Shown: one piece after another, positions 44,224 to 52,122 of the stretch
Numbering within the stretch: position 1 is the first letter of the stretch
How the letters are laid out: the number at the start of each line of letters is the position of its first letter
Assembly: GCA_934621385.1 (NCBI GenBank)
Contig: CAKTUI010000007.1
Location: 5,266 to 69,265 of the forward strand
Length of the DNA: 64,000 nt
Direction: 5' to 3'
Source: an uncultured Kiritimatiellota bacterium
GTDB lineage: Bacteria; Verrucomicrobiota; Kiritimatiellia; RFP12; UBA1067
The notes under the pieces: model-generated
Seen by the model: the letters and a program-made list of their open reading frames with translations, nothing else
What the model was told of the DNA's origin: nothing
The model's database searches: none
Position numbers and translations under genes: made by a program

Positions 44224-44835
44224 TCAGTCCACACGGTCAATCGTATCGTGACTGAGCCATGCCTTTCGCATGAACTTCACGGACCGCGAAAAAATCTGGT
44301 CCACATTCGCCGCCGAGGAAATGTCCAGAAACTCCCTTATCTCCTCACTTGAAAGGAAGAAGCGCGTCTTCAGAACGTGCACATAGGCCCGTTCAGGATC
44401 CTCATTCCAGAGTTCCCGGAAGCAATAATGCGTCAGTCGCCAGGCCTCGCCCCGTAAGATGCGACCGTCCTCCTGCGGCAGACTCAAACTCTCGTCACCG
44501 CTCTCCGCATCGGCATGAGCCCCTTCAATCGAAATCTCGCCATGCCGATTGGGATCCGCATTCAGAACATAGCCCCGCACATACGTCCGAAGCCATCCCT
44601 GCAGACTGCCGCCGTCATTCCGAAAGAGGTCAATCTTCCGCCGCCCGATCATGTCCGCATAGAGCATTCCCATCAGGTCGCCGTCCGTCAGGGAAAAGCG
44701 TCGCATCATCTCCGCGCTCCGCTGTGACTTCGCCTCCGGCGCAATGACGCGCTCCCACACAAGCCGCCACCCTTCATCCGAACCGGCGCGGAGGAGGGCC
44801 AACCAGTCCCCATCGCTCATCATTTCCGCACTCAT
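44224..44835 (-). CDS. Small ECF-like RNA polymerase sigma factor
   Basis: A 203-residue protein with a sigma-70 region 2-like part (about 25-100: LTDGDLMGMLYADMIGRRKI, then GGSLQGWLRTYVRGYVLN) and a region 4-like helix-turn-helix near the C-terminus (LSSEEIREFLDISSAANVDQI, then FSRSVKFMRKAW). The two are joined by an acidic linker (ADAESGDESLSL). This layout is that of ECF-type sigma factors in PVC bacteria, though similarity is moderate. The start overlaps the stop of the preceding small gene (ATGA). It is the last gene of the long run starting at 53111; no anti-sigma factor is adjacent. Confidence 0.62.
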   Translation of the reverse strand: MSAEMMSDGDWLALLRAGSDEGWRLVWERVIAPEAKSQRSAEMMRRFSLTDGDLMGMLYADMIGRRKIDLFRNDGGSLQGWLRTYVRGYVLNADPNRHGEISIEGAHADAESGDESLSLPQEDGRILRGEAWRLTHYCFRELWNEDPERAYVHVLKTRFFLSSEEIREFLDISSAANVDQIFSRSVKFMRKAWLSHDTIDRVD

Positions 44836-45149
44836 GCGAACGTCAGCCCTCCCGGAATCGGCGGCATCCCTGGGCGGTAGAGCCAGAGGGCCGTCTCATG
44901 CTTGCCGCGAACGAAGTCGGCGTATGTCATCGATGCCCGTCCCTGGACCACCTTCAGCCGCTGTCCGGCCAGATCGAAGATTCCGTCCGCCACAGGCTGC
45001 CCGCGTCCATCCTGGACATCGATGGGCAGGCTCGTCTGCGCCTCCGCACCCGGTGGAAAAGTCAATTTCGCCGTCCACCGCAACTTCGCGTCCCGTTCGG
45101 GATGCGAACCGAACGAGAAGGCAATCGTCTTGTCGACAGGCGTTCTCAT
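44832..45149 (-). CDS. Hypothetical protein between proA and a sigma factor
   Basis: A 105-residue protein with no recognised family. It looks beta-rich (IAFSFGSHPERDAKLRWTAK, then SLPIDVQDGRGQPV and GIFDLAGQRLKVVQG), has no signal peptide or membrane helix, and could be a small Ig-like or beta-sandwich domain. It overlaps proA at its start and the sigma factor gene at its end, both by ATGA, so it is certainly translated in step with them. A role as partner of the sigma factor is a guess from linkage. Confidence 0.7.
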   Translation of the reverse strand: MRTPVDKTIAFSFGSHPERDAKLRWTAKLTFPPGAEAQTSLPIDVQDGRGQPVADGIFDLAGQRLKVVQGRASMTYADFVRGKHETALWLYRPGMPPIPGGLTFA

Positions 45150-46363
45150 TGCCGAATGGTCCCGTTTCCGCAAACGGTGTACTTGTAGGTCGTCAGTTCC
45201 TCAAGCCCCATCGGTCCACGCGCATGGAGCTTGTCCGTCGAGATGCCGATTTCCGCCCCCATGCCAAACTCCGCGCCATCCGTAAAGCGCGTCGAGGCAT
45301 TGTGGTAGACACAGGCGGAATCCACGTCCCTCAAGAAGTCCGCCGCGTGTGCGGCATTCTCCGTCACAATGCAGTCGCTGTGATGCGACGAATGGGCGTT
45401 GATGAAGTCAATGGCAGCCCGCCAGTCCGCGACTTTCGCAACATTGAGGTCAAGCGAAAGGTATTCCGTCCCGACACCATCCGTGTGAAGCCGAACGCCG
45501 CGCTCGTTCGACCACGCTTCCACACGCGGCAGAAAGACATCGGCGATGCGCTCGTTCACCAACAGGCATTCCGCCGCGTTGCAGGCACTGGGACGCTGAA
45601 CCTTTGCATTGTCGAGAATGGCGAGCGCCATGTCAAGGTTCGCCTCGTCATCCACGTAGATATGGCAAACGCCCTTGTAGTGCTTTAACACGGGGATGAG
45701 TGCCGCCTCGCACATGGCCCGAATCAGGCGCTCGCCGCCTCTCGGTATCGCCACGTCAATCAGCCCGACGGCCCGCACCATCTCCCGCACGGCCTCGTGG
45801 TCGAGAATCGTGACCAACTGGACGGCATCCGCAATGCCACGCCCGGCATCGACCTCGGCAAGGGCCTTCGCGACACTGTGCGCCAAGGCCGTATTCGAGC
45901 GAATGGCCTCCTTCCCGCCGCGCAAGATGATGGCATTACCCGTCTTGAGGCAAAGTGCCGCCGTGTCGATGAAGACATTCGGGCGCGACTCAAAGACAAC
46001 GGCCACGACACCGAAGGGCTCGCGGACCTTCCGAATCGTAATCCCGCTCGGGCGCGTCCGCTCCCAAATCGTCTCCCCCACGGGATCGGGCAAGCGGGCG
46101 ACGGAACGCACGCCCTCCACCATCGACCTGAAGCGCGACTCCGTCAACGTCAGGCGATCGACCATGGCCGGCGGAAGTCCCTTCTCACGGGCCGCCGCGA
46201 CATCTTCGACATTCGCCGCGAAGAGGGCGGAGGACTCCGCCTCAAGCGTCTCGGCTATCTTCAGCAACGCCGCATCCTTTTCCGCCGTCGTCAACCGGCG
46301 AAGGGCCGAGGCCGCAGCGCGGGCCTTCACCGCCATTTCATGAATTGTTTCTGCCGTATTCAT
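45146..46363 (-). CDS. proA: Gamma-glutamyl phosphate reductase
   Basis: A 405-residue ProA that reduces glutamyl-5-phosphate to the semialdehyde in proline synthesis. Visible are REPFGVVAVVFESRPNVFID near 115, LRGGKEAIRSNTALAHSV, the catalytic Cys in KVQRPSACNAAECLLVN near 255, and the C-terminal MGAEIGISTDKLHARGPMGL. Length is typical. proB is not adjacent. It starts 3 bases after the DUF167 gene and ends overlapping the hypothetical gene. Confidence 0.96.
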   Translation of the reverse strand: MNTAETIHEMAVKARAAASALRRLTTAEKDAALLKIAETLEAESSALFAANVEDVAAAREKGLPPAMVDRLTLTESRFRSMVEGVRSVARLPDPVGETIWERTRPSGITIRKVREPFGVVAVVFESRPNVFIDTAALCLKTGNAIILRGGKEAIRSNTALAHSVAKALAEVDAGRGIADAVQLVTILDHEAVREMVRAVGLIDVAIPRGGERLIRAMCEAALIPVLKHYKGVCHIYVDDEANLDMALAILDNAKVQRPSACNAAECLLVNERIADVFLPRVEAWSNERGVRLHTDGVGTEYLSLDLNVAKVADWRAAIDFINAHSSHHSDCIVTENAAHAADFLRDVDSACVYHNASTRFTDGAEFGMGAEIGISTDKLHARGPMGLEELTTYKYTVCGNGTIRQ

Positions 46364-46366
46364 CCA

Positions 46367-46663
46367 TTAACCCCTGTTCCCAACAACAACGCGTTCCACC
46401 TCATCCTGCGTGAGGCCGACAAGAAGTATCCGCTTCGTCTTCGACGTCTCGCCCGACTTGAAGACCACGCGGCTCTTCGGCAGGTCAAACGCCTCCGCCA
46501 GCGTCTCAACAAGCTCGCGGTTCGCCTTCCCGTCAACGGGTGCACAGCGGATGCGAACCTTCACCGCCTCGCCAAGGAGACCGTCGATTCCAGCCCGGGA
46601 CGAGCGCGGCTGGGCGCGGACGTTCAGTACAACACCCTCAGAAGTCTGTGTGCAGTAGGGCAT
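46367..46663 (-). CDS. DUF167 (YggU) family protein
   Basis: A 98-residue protein of the DUF167/YggU family, whose function is not established. LNVRAQPRSSRAGIDGLLGE, VRIRCAPVDGKANRELVETL and VVFKSGETSKTKRILLVGL are the family motifs in the right order and spacing. It overlaps the end of the sirtuin gene by 26 bases. Confidence 0.9.
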   Translation of the reverse strand: MPYCTQTSEGVVLNVRAQPRSSRAGIDGLLGEAVKVRIRCAPVDGKANRELVETLAEAFDLPKSRVVFKSGETSKTKRILLVGLTQDEVERVVVGNRG

Positions 46664-47363
46664 CGGCGAACTCCTTCAAATCCCTGTAGGTTGCGGCGGC
46701 GTGCTCATCGAGTGACGTCGGCTGGGCATTCACGATGAAGACCTTGCCCCCGGCCTGAAGCGTCAGGCGCGGCAGTCCCGCCGCCGGATAGACGGTCAAC
46801 GACGTGCCGAGAACAAGGAAGACGTCGCTTCGAATCGCCAGCGACTGGGCCGCCGTCAGGGCCTCCTCGGGCAATGCCTCGCCGAAGAAAGTGATGTCGG
46901 GTTTGAAGACTCCGCCGCAGGAACAGTGTGGAATCGGCTCGTGCTTCAGCATCTCCAGGATTTCATCGAACGTCCGAACCGCCCCGCACCGACGGCAGTG
47001 GTGCAGGCGCGGCGAACCGTGCACCTCGTAGACATTCGTCGAACCCGCCCGCTGATGGAGCATATCAATGTTCTGCGTGGCAATCCCGTCCAGTCGCCCG
47101 GCGCGTTCCAACTTGACGAGCGCCTCATGTACGGGACCCGGGCGGAATCCCTTCAGTCCATAGACGAGTTCGGCACATCCCCGATAGTAGATGAAAGGAT
47201 CGCGATCGAACCAGTCAATGTCGAAGATGCGCTCCGCGTCAGGCTGCTTGTAGAGTCCCTGCGGACCGCGAAAATCGGGTATGCCACAGAGCGTCGACAC
47301 GCCTGCGCCCGTCAACGCGCCTACGCACCGCGCCTGCCGAATCGCCTCAATCAGCCGCTTCAT
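46638..47363 (-). CDS. cobB: NAD-dependent protein deacylase (sirtuin)
   Basis: A 241-residue sirtuin that removes acyl groups from protein lysines using NAD. Motifs are GALTGAGVSTLCGIPDFRG at 16-33, TQNIDMLHQRAG near 97, the catalytic His in YEVHGSPR near 115, four zinc Cys residues (HHCRRC and HCSCGG), and VLGTSLTVYPAAGLP near 184. GAGGAGG lies upstream of the ATG at 47363, which removes a long artefactual extension. It overlaps tadA by 17 bases and the DUF167 gene by 26 bases. Confidence 0.94.
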   Translation of the reverse strand: MKRLIEAIRQARCVGALTGAGVSTLCGIPDFRGPQGLYKQPDAERIFDIDWFDRDPFIYYRGCAELVYGLKGFRPGPVHEALVKLERAGRLDGIATQNIDMLHQRAGSTNVYEVHGSPRLHHCRRCGAVRTFDEILEMLKHEPIPHCSCGGVFKPDITFFGEALPEEALTAAQSLAIRSDVFLVLGTSLTVYPAAGLPRLTLQAGGKVFIVNAQPTSLDEHAAATYRDLKEFADALLHTDF

Positions 47364-47868
47364 TCTTTCGCGCCTCCTCTTTCTCGGCACGGCGGCGGCG
47401 GAAGAACGCCTGCAGGACGTCCCGGCAGGGCTCCTCCAAAATGCCGCGCACGACCTCGGGATGATGATTGATGCCGGGATGGTCAAAAATGCCGAAGGTG
47501 GTCCCGCCGCCGCGCTTCGGATCCGACACGCCCCAAACGACCGTCTTGATGCGGGCGAGAACAATCGCCCCGGCACACATGGGGCACGGCTCCTTCGTGA
47601 CATAGAGCCGCGCATTCGAAAGCCGCCAGTTCCCTTTCGCCGCGAAAGCCGCCGACAGGGCCAGCATTTCGGCATGCGCCGTGGCATCCGACAGCATCTC
47701 CGTCTGGTTGTGCGCACGCCCGAGGATGCGCACGGCCGAAGGCGGGGTCGCCTCATCGGGTGGCTCCTCGACGATGACGCACCCCGTCGGCACCTCCCCA
47801 TCGGCCGCCGCCTTCTCGGCCTCCCGGAGGGCCATGTTCATGAAGAACTCATCAAATGCCGCGCTCAT
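47347..47868 (-). CDS. tadA: tRNA-specific adenosine deaminase-like protein
   Basis: A 173-residue zinc deaminase of the TadA group, which converts A34 to inosine in tRNA-Arg. The zinc site HAEML and PCPMCAGA is complete with the catalytic Glu, and the N-terminal MNMALREAEKAAADGEVPTG is typical. A loop between the first strands (VEEPPDEATPPSAVRILG) is longer than usual, and the C-terminus carries a basic tail (FFRRRRAEKEEARK). The ATG at 47868 follows the rluB stop by one base; a TTG at 47883 is the alternative. A different nucleoside deaminase role cannot be excluded. Confidence 0.9.
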   Translation of the reverse strand: MSAAFDEFFMNMALREAEKAAADGEVPTGCVIVEEPPDEATPPSAVRILGRAHNQTEMLSDATAHAEMLALSAAFAAKGNWRLSNARLYVTKEPCPMCAGAIVLARIKTVVWGVSDPKRGGGTTFGIFDHPGINHHPEVVRGILEEPCRDVLQAFFRRRRAEKEEARKNEAAD

Positions 47869-47869
47869 C

Positions 47870-48604
47870 TCAAAGGCATCCAAGTTCGTCCGCCGTCAGG
47901 TCGCGCCACGCGCCGGGCTGGAGGTCGTCCGGCAGGCAAAGATCGCCAATCGCCACACGCTTCAACGAAACGACCACCAAATGCGCCGCGCTGCACATGT
48001 ACCGAATCTGACGCTTGCGCCCCTCGCGCAGGCGAAAGCGCAGCGTGTGGACGTTGTTGTCCCCGACCTGGAGGACCTCCACGGGCACGGGACGAATCCG
48101 ATAGCCGTCCGGAAGGGTAATCTCAGAACGAAGGACGCGCAGCTTGTCCTCCGACCAGCGTCCCGCCGCACGGACAATGTAGGTCTTCTCATGCTCGAAG
48201 CGCGGATGCGTGAGCCGAAGGGTCAGGTCTCCGTCGTTCGACATCAGAAGCAGTCCCTCGCTATCCTTGTCGAGCCGTCCAACGGGCACGAGACGCTCGG
48301 GAATGCGTCCGCGAATCAGATCGGCGACCGTCTCGCCGCCAAAGGGATCGGAAACCGTCGACAGCACGCCCACGGGCTTATAGAGCATAATCGTCCGCTT
48401 GCGCTCCGCACCGGCCAGCAATCGACCGTCCACCTTGATTCGTGCGGCGACGGGGTCGACCCGCACCCCGGCCTCCTTCACGACAATGCCATCCACCGTG
48501 ACTCGCCCAGCGGCGATGATTTCCGCAGCCTTCCGCCGCGAGGCAATGCCCGCATGGGCCAGCACATTCTGAAGCCGCTCCTGTTTCTCGTCATTCTCCT
48601 GCAT
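47870..48604 (-). CDS. rluB: rRNA pseudouridine synthase (RsuA/RluB family)
   Basis: A 244-residue enzyme with an N-terminal S4 RNA-binding domain (RLQNVLAHAGIASRRKAAEI, about 8-60). The RsuA/RluB catalytic domain contains VGRLDKDSEGLLLMSNDG, whose Asp is the nucleophile, near 100, and RLTHPRFEHEKTYIV. EGRKRQIRYMCSA is the late motif. RluB (23S) is favoured over RsuA (16S) or RluF on general appearance only. The start abuts the ybeY stop (TGAATG). Confidence 0.9.
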   Translation of the reverse strand: MQENDEKQERLQNVLAHAGIASRRKAAEIIAAGRVTVDGIVVKEAGVRVDPVAARIKVDGRLLAGAERKRTIMLYKPVGVLSTVSDPFGGETVADLIRGRIPERLVPVGRLDKDSEGLLLMSNDGDLTLRLTHPRFEHEKTYIVRAAGRWSEDKLRVLRSEITLPDGYRIRPVPVEVLQVGDNNVHTLRFRLREGRKRQIRYMCSAAHLVVVSLKRVAIGDLCLPDDLQPGAWRDLTADELGCL

Positions 48605-49072
48605 TCAAATCCGTCCTTCCCGACCGTTTTTCCGTCTCCAGTCCGCAAGCCATCCAAGTTCGCGCCGGCGCATCCGCGCATAGTCACGCGGCGCCTGGTC
48701 ATCCGCCCCCGAGAGATGGTCCATCCCATGGGCGACATAGAGGAGCAGTTCCTCCGTCGGCGACCAGCCCTTCCGCCGCAGCGCGGCACTTTCGGCCCGT
48801 GTGCAATTCACGAAGAGCTCGCCGTAAACCCCCTCGGGCTCCGGCGGAATGGCATCATACCCTTGCGTAATGACATCGGTCGCCCCCTCGATGCCCATCA
48901 CGGCCCGATGCGCCGCGTCCGAACCCGCGTCATCCTGGAGGTGCACGACCACCTCCCGAAAGGCCACGCCAATGCGCACAGACGAACGCGCCGCAAAAAA
49001 GTCAGCCGCCGCACGGAGCTCGGCCTTCGTCAGCCCGAACCCATGCGGCAAGCGTCCCTCAATGCGCGTCAT
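48605..49072 (-). CDS. ybeY: Endoribonuclease YbeY (rRNA maturation factor)
   Basis: A 155-residue YbeY, a zinc-dependent nuclease needed for 16S rRNA maturation. The metal-binding motif appears as LLLYVAHGMDHLSGADDQ near 118-135, matching H-x3-H-x5-D/H in a slightly altered form. ATDVITQGYDAIP and GELFVNCT correspond to the usual TDVLSFP and GDI segments but are more diverged than normal. GAGGACG is 6 bases before the ATG. It sits 7 bases after the DUF1080 gene and directly before rluB. Confidence 0.8.
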   Translation of the reverse strand: MTRIEGRLPHGFGLTKAELRAAADFFAARSSVRIGVAFREVVVHLQDDAGSDAAHRAVMGIEGATDVITQGYDAIPPEPEGVYGELFVNCTRAESAALRRKGWSPTEELLLYVAHGMDHLSGADDQAPRDYARMRRRELGWLADWRRKNGREGRI

Positions 49073-49079
49073 TCCGTCC

Positions 49080-50120
49080 TCAGTGAAGAATCGGCGTGAG
49101 GTACATGTTCTTGTAGTCCGCGTCCGAATGGTCACCCTGCAGGTAAATCGGACCCGGCACGAAGTCGTTGGAGTCAATCGCCCCACCGGTCACGCCTTCC
49201 ACCGGCTGGTTGTCGATAATCTTCTCACCGTTCAGCACGACCGTCACATGGCGCTTGTAGAGCGTGACATCCACATGCTGCCACTCGTTCGCCTTCTTCT
49301 CGGCCGCGACCTTCGGCGTAATGCGTCCGTAGAACGCCGCCATGTTGTGGCAGTCCACCGGCTTGCCGTAGGAGTCGATTACCTGGATTTCATACCGTCC
49401 GCGCAGATAGACGCCCGAATTGCACTTCGGCAGGACGCGCACGTCGTAGGACAGGCGGAAGTCAAAGAAATCATCGCGCTTCGAAATGAGGTTCGCGTTC
49501 GAGCCGAAGCCATCGCCCTTCTCATCGCGCTGGATGCGATTCGACAGAACGCCGTCCTTGATGGTCCAGCCGAAATGGGCCTCGGGTTCCTTTGACTGCC
49601 AGGTATCGATGCCGCCAGCCAGCAGGTCAATCGGCGCACCGTAGACGGCCCGCGTCAAATCCGGGGCCGCGCCAACCGGCGGAATGCGCTTGCCCTTGAA
49701 CGACTTCGAACCGAGGGACTTGCCGTCCTTATCCGTTATCGTCTCCACGCAGTCGAGTTCCGAACCTCTCGCGGCGAACGAGAAGTTGCGCCACTTGTCC
49801 TTGCCCGCGCCCATCCTGAACGTGAGCGTATTGCCCGCAATGGCGAATTCGTCCACCTTGAACGGACTCGCCCAGCGCCAGAGGAACGTCACCGCGCCCT
49901 TGCCATCCGCGCCTTTCTCAACCTTGAGCCAGCCGGCCTTCATCGCGTCATACGGAAGATCGACCGCCCACATTCCCTCAATCGAGCACTTCGGGCAGAC
50001 CATGCAGGAAGCCGACTCGGAAGTCCCGCATCCCGCGTTCCCAATCGGTGCACTCGTACAGCCGACAACGGCAGCCATACCTGCGGCAACCGCCGCGATC
50101 GTCCAACTCCTGTTCATCAT
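49080..50120 (-). CDS. DUF1080 lipoprotein (3-keto-disaccharide hydrolase domain)
   Basis: A 346-residue predicted lipoprotein with signal sequence and lipobox (IAAVAAGMAAVVGC). A Cys-containing linker and an N-terminal beta domain (about 45-150) precede the DUF1080 concanavalin-like domain (about 165-346). It has FDFRLSYDVRVLPKCNSGVY, YEIQVIDSYGKPVDCHNMAAFYG, NEWQHVDVTL and GPIYLQGDHSDADYKNMYL. DUF1080 proteins are abundant in Planctomycetes and Verrucomicrobia, and some act on 3-keto-sugars; the exact substrate here is unknown. AAGGAG lies upstream of the start. Confidence 0.88.
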   Translation of the reverse strand: MMNRSWTIAAVAAGMAAVVGCTSAPIGNAGCGTSESASCMVCPKCSIEGMWAVDLPYDAMKAGWLKVEKGADGKGAVTFLWRWASPFKVDEFAIAGNTLTFRMGAGKDKWRNFSFAARGSELDCVETITDKDGKSLGSKSFKGKRIPPVGAAPDLTRAVYGAPIDLLAGGIDTWQSKEPEAHFGWTIKDGVLSNRIQRDEKGDGFGSNANLISKRDDFFDFRLSYDVRVLPKCNSGVYLRGRYEIQVIDSYGKPVDCHNMAAFYGRITPKVAAEKKANEWQHVDVTLYKRHVTVVLNGEKIIDNQPVEGVTGGAIDSNDFVPGPIYLQGDHSDADYKNMYLTPILH

Positions 50121-50178
50121 TTTGTTGTCTCCTTATTTAGGGTTAGTGAAAGAAACGGCGCAAAGTCGCACACGCGGG

Positions 50179-50784
50179 TCAGTCCCGCGCAGCGGCGAAA
50201 ATCGCCTCCGCAAACGCCCCATAGTCGTCGAACGCCGGGAGGTCAGGGTTCGCCGCCTTGATGGCATCCGTCGAGCGGAAGAGGAAGCCGGCTTTGGAGG
50301 CACGAATCATGCCCAAGTCGTTGAAGCTGTCACCGGCGGCAATCGTCTCGAATCCGCAGCTCTGCAAGGCCTTCACCGTCGTCAGTTTCGACTGTGGGCA
50401 ACGCATCCGATAGCCCGTAATCTCGCCATTTGCCGCGACCTCAAGCGAATTGCAGAACAGCGTCGGCCAGTTCAGCTTCTTCATCAGCGGACGACCGAAC
50501 TGCTCAAACGTGTCGGAGAGAATCATCACCTGCATCCGCTCACGCAACTTCTCAAGGAACTCGCTCGCGCCTTCGAGAGGCTCAATCTTAGCGATCACCT
50601 CCTCAATCTCGTGCAGGCCAAGCCCGTGCTTCTTCAGCAGGTCGATGCGGTAGTGCATCAGCTTGTCGTAGTCCGGCTCGTCACGCGTCGTGCGGCGGAA
50701 TTCGGGGATACCCGTCTTCTCGGCAAAGGCAATCCAAATCTCCGGCACCAGAACACCCTCAAGATCCAGGCACGTAATGTACAT
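50179..50784 (-). CDS. thrH: ThrH-type phosphoserine/homoserine phosphatase
   Basis: A 201-residue HAD-superfamily phosphatase of the ThrH type, which dephosphorylates phosphoserine and can transfer phosphate to homoserine. Motif I is CLDLEGVLVPEIWIAFAEKT at 5-24, where Glu replaces the second Asp, as is normal for ThrH. MILSDTFEQFGRPLMKKL near 93 is motif II, and AAGDSFNDLGMIRAS near 150 is motif IV. It follows purH by 39 bases with an AAGAAGGAA site. Confidence 0.9.
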   Translation of the reverse strand: MYITCLDLEGVLVPEIWIAFAEKTGIPEFRRTTRDEPDYDKLMHYRIDLLKKHGLGLHEIEEVIAKIEPLEGASEFLEKLRERMQVMILSDTFEQFGRPLMKKLNWPTLFCNSLEVAANGEITGYRMRCPQSKLTTVKALQSCGFETIAAGDSFNDLGMIRASKAGFLFRSTDAIKAANPDLPAFDDYGAFAEAIFAAARD

Positions 50785-50823
50785 TTTCTTTTTCCTTCTT
50801 TCTGATTGGTTTCAAACCGATGA

Positions 50824-52122
50824 TTAGTGACGGAAGCTCCGCTGGCCCGTGAAGACCATCGCGACATTCGCCTCGTTGCAGCAGTCGATCACATCCCAGT
50901 CGCGGATGGCCCCGCCCGGCTGGACAATGGAGGTGATGCCCTCGCGAATGCCAACCTCGGCACCATCCCTGAACGGGAAGAACGCATCCGAAACCATGGC
51001 GCACCCGGGCAGTCCGCCCTTCTCGGCATTCGTCTGCTCCATGATGGCGGCCTGCTTGCGGGCACCCTCCTTCTCGCCGAACGCCAGGCGAAGGTCGTTG
51101 TAGGGCTTGCCATAGGTCTCCCACGCGATCCAGTCGGCGTGCTTCGTATAGGCCTTGTCGCGGGCAATCTCGGCAACGCCCACGCGATCCTGTTCGCCCG
51201 TGCCGATGCCGACCGTCACCCCGTCCTTCACATAAAGGACCGAGTTCGACGTCACGCCAGCCTCGACAAGCCAACCGAACACGAGGTCCTCGTACTCCTT
51301 CGCCGTCGGCAGACGCTTGATGGCGTGGTCCTCGTACGTGACGGCCCCCGTCGCCTTGTCCGTCACCTTGCGATGGCAGAACGCCGGCATGAAGTCCTCC
51401 GGCTTGCGCGCATTGGCCGAGAACGAGGTCTGTGCCACGATGCCCCCGTCAATCAGGCTCTTGAAGTCAATCACGTGCTTCGCCACAAAATCGGTCAGCC
51501 GCGCCATATTGCGGATGCGGAAGACGCGCAGGTTCTTCTTCGTCGCGAAAAGGTCCATCACGCCCGGCTGGAAGTCCGGGGCAACGACGACTTCGGCGTA
51601 GTTCTGAATGATGAGTTTCGCCGTCTCGATATCGCAGTCGCGGTTCAGGGCAATCGCCCCGCCGAACGCCGCAAGGCGGTCGGCCTTGTTCGCCCGAAAA
51701 TACGCCTCAGCCAGCGTCGAGCCGGTCGCCACACCGCACGGATTGTTGTGCTTGACGATGACGGCGCACGGCTTGTCCATCAGGTAGCGCAGGATGTTTA
51801 GCGCATTGTCCGTGTCGGTGACGTTCGTCTTCCCAGGATGCTTGCCGCTCTGCAGGAGTTCCGGCACGGATGCCAGATAACGGCCCGGCTGGACCAGTTC
51901 AACATCGCCCAGCACGAGGTTCCCGTTGACGAGGCGATAGAGCGCTGCCTCCTGCCCGGGATTCTCCCCGTAGCGCAGGCCCTTGTTCTCGCCGCCCACA
52001 TTCCACGTCACCTTCTCATACGAGAGGGTCTGACGGTTGGTGCCGTCAATGAACGAAATCTCCATCTTGGGCGCGAAATGCTCGGCCTCAATTGTCTTGT
52101 ACGCTTCCTTCAGGTCTTTCAT
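50824..52122 (-). CDS. purH: AICAR transformylase (PurH C-terminal domain only)
   Basis: A 432-residue protein equal to the AICAR formyltransferase part of PurH, which makes FAICAR from AICAR and 10-formyl-THF. LRYGENPGQEAALYR, the catalytic VKHNNPCGVATG near 128, AAFGGAIALNRDCD, APDFQPGVMDLF and the end DWDVIDCCNEANVAMVFTGQRSFRH are all characteristic. The N-terminal MGS-fold IMP cyclohydrolase domain (about 200 residues) is missing; the protein starts with only a short helical lead. IMP cyclohydrolase must be supplied by another gene. The ATG overlaps the upstream stop (ATGA). Confidence 0.93.
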   Translation of the reverse strand: MKDLKEAYKTIEAEHFAPKMEISFIDGTNRQTLSYEKVTWNVGGENKGLRYGENPGQEAALYRLVNGNLVLGDVELVQPGRYLASVPELLQSGKHPGKTNVTDTDNALNILRYLMDKPCAVIVKHNNPCGVATGSTLAEAYFRANKADRLAAFGGAIALNRDCDIETAKLIIQNYAEVVVAPDFQPGVMDLFATKKNLRVFRIRNMARLTDFVAKHVIDFKSLIDGGIVAQTSFSANARKPEDFMPAFCHRKVTDKATGAVTYEDHAIKRLPTAKEYEDLVFGWLVEAGVTSNSVLYVKDGVTVGIGTGEQDRVGVAEIARDKAYTKHADWIAWETYGKPYNDLRLAFGEKEGARKQAAIMEQTNAEKGGLPGCAMVSDAFFPFRDGAEVGIREGITSIVQPGGAIRDWDVIDCCNEANVAMVFTGQRSFRH

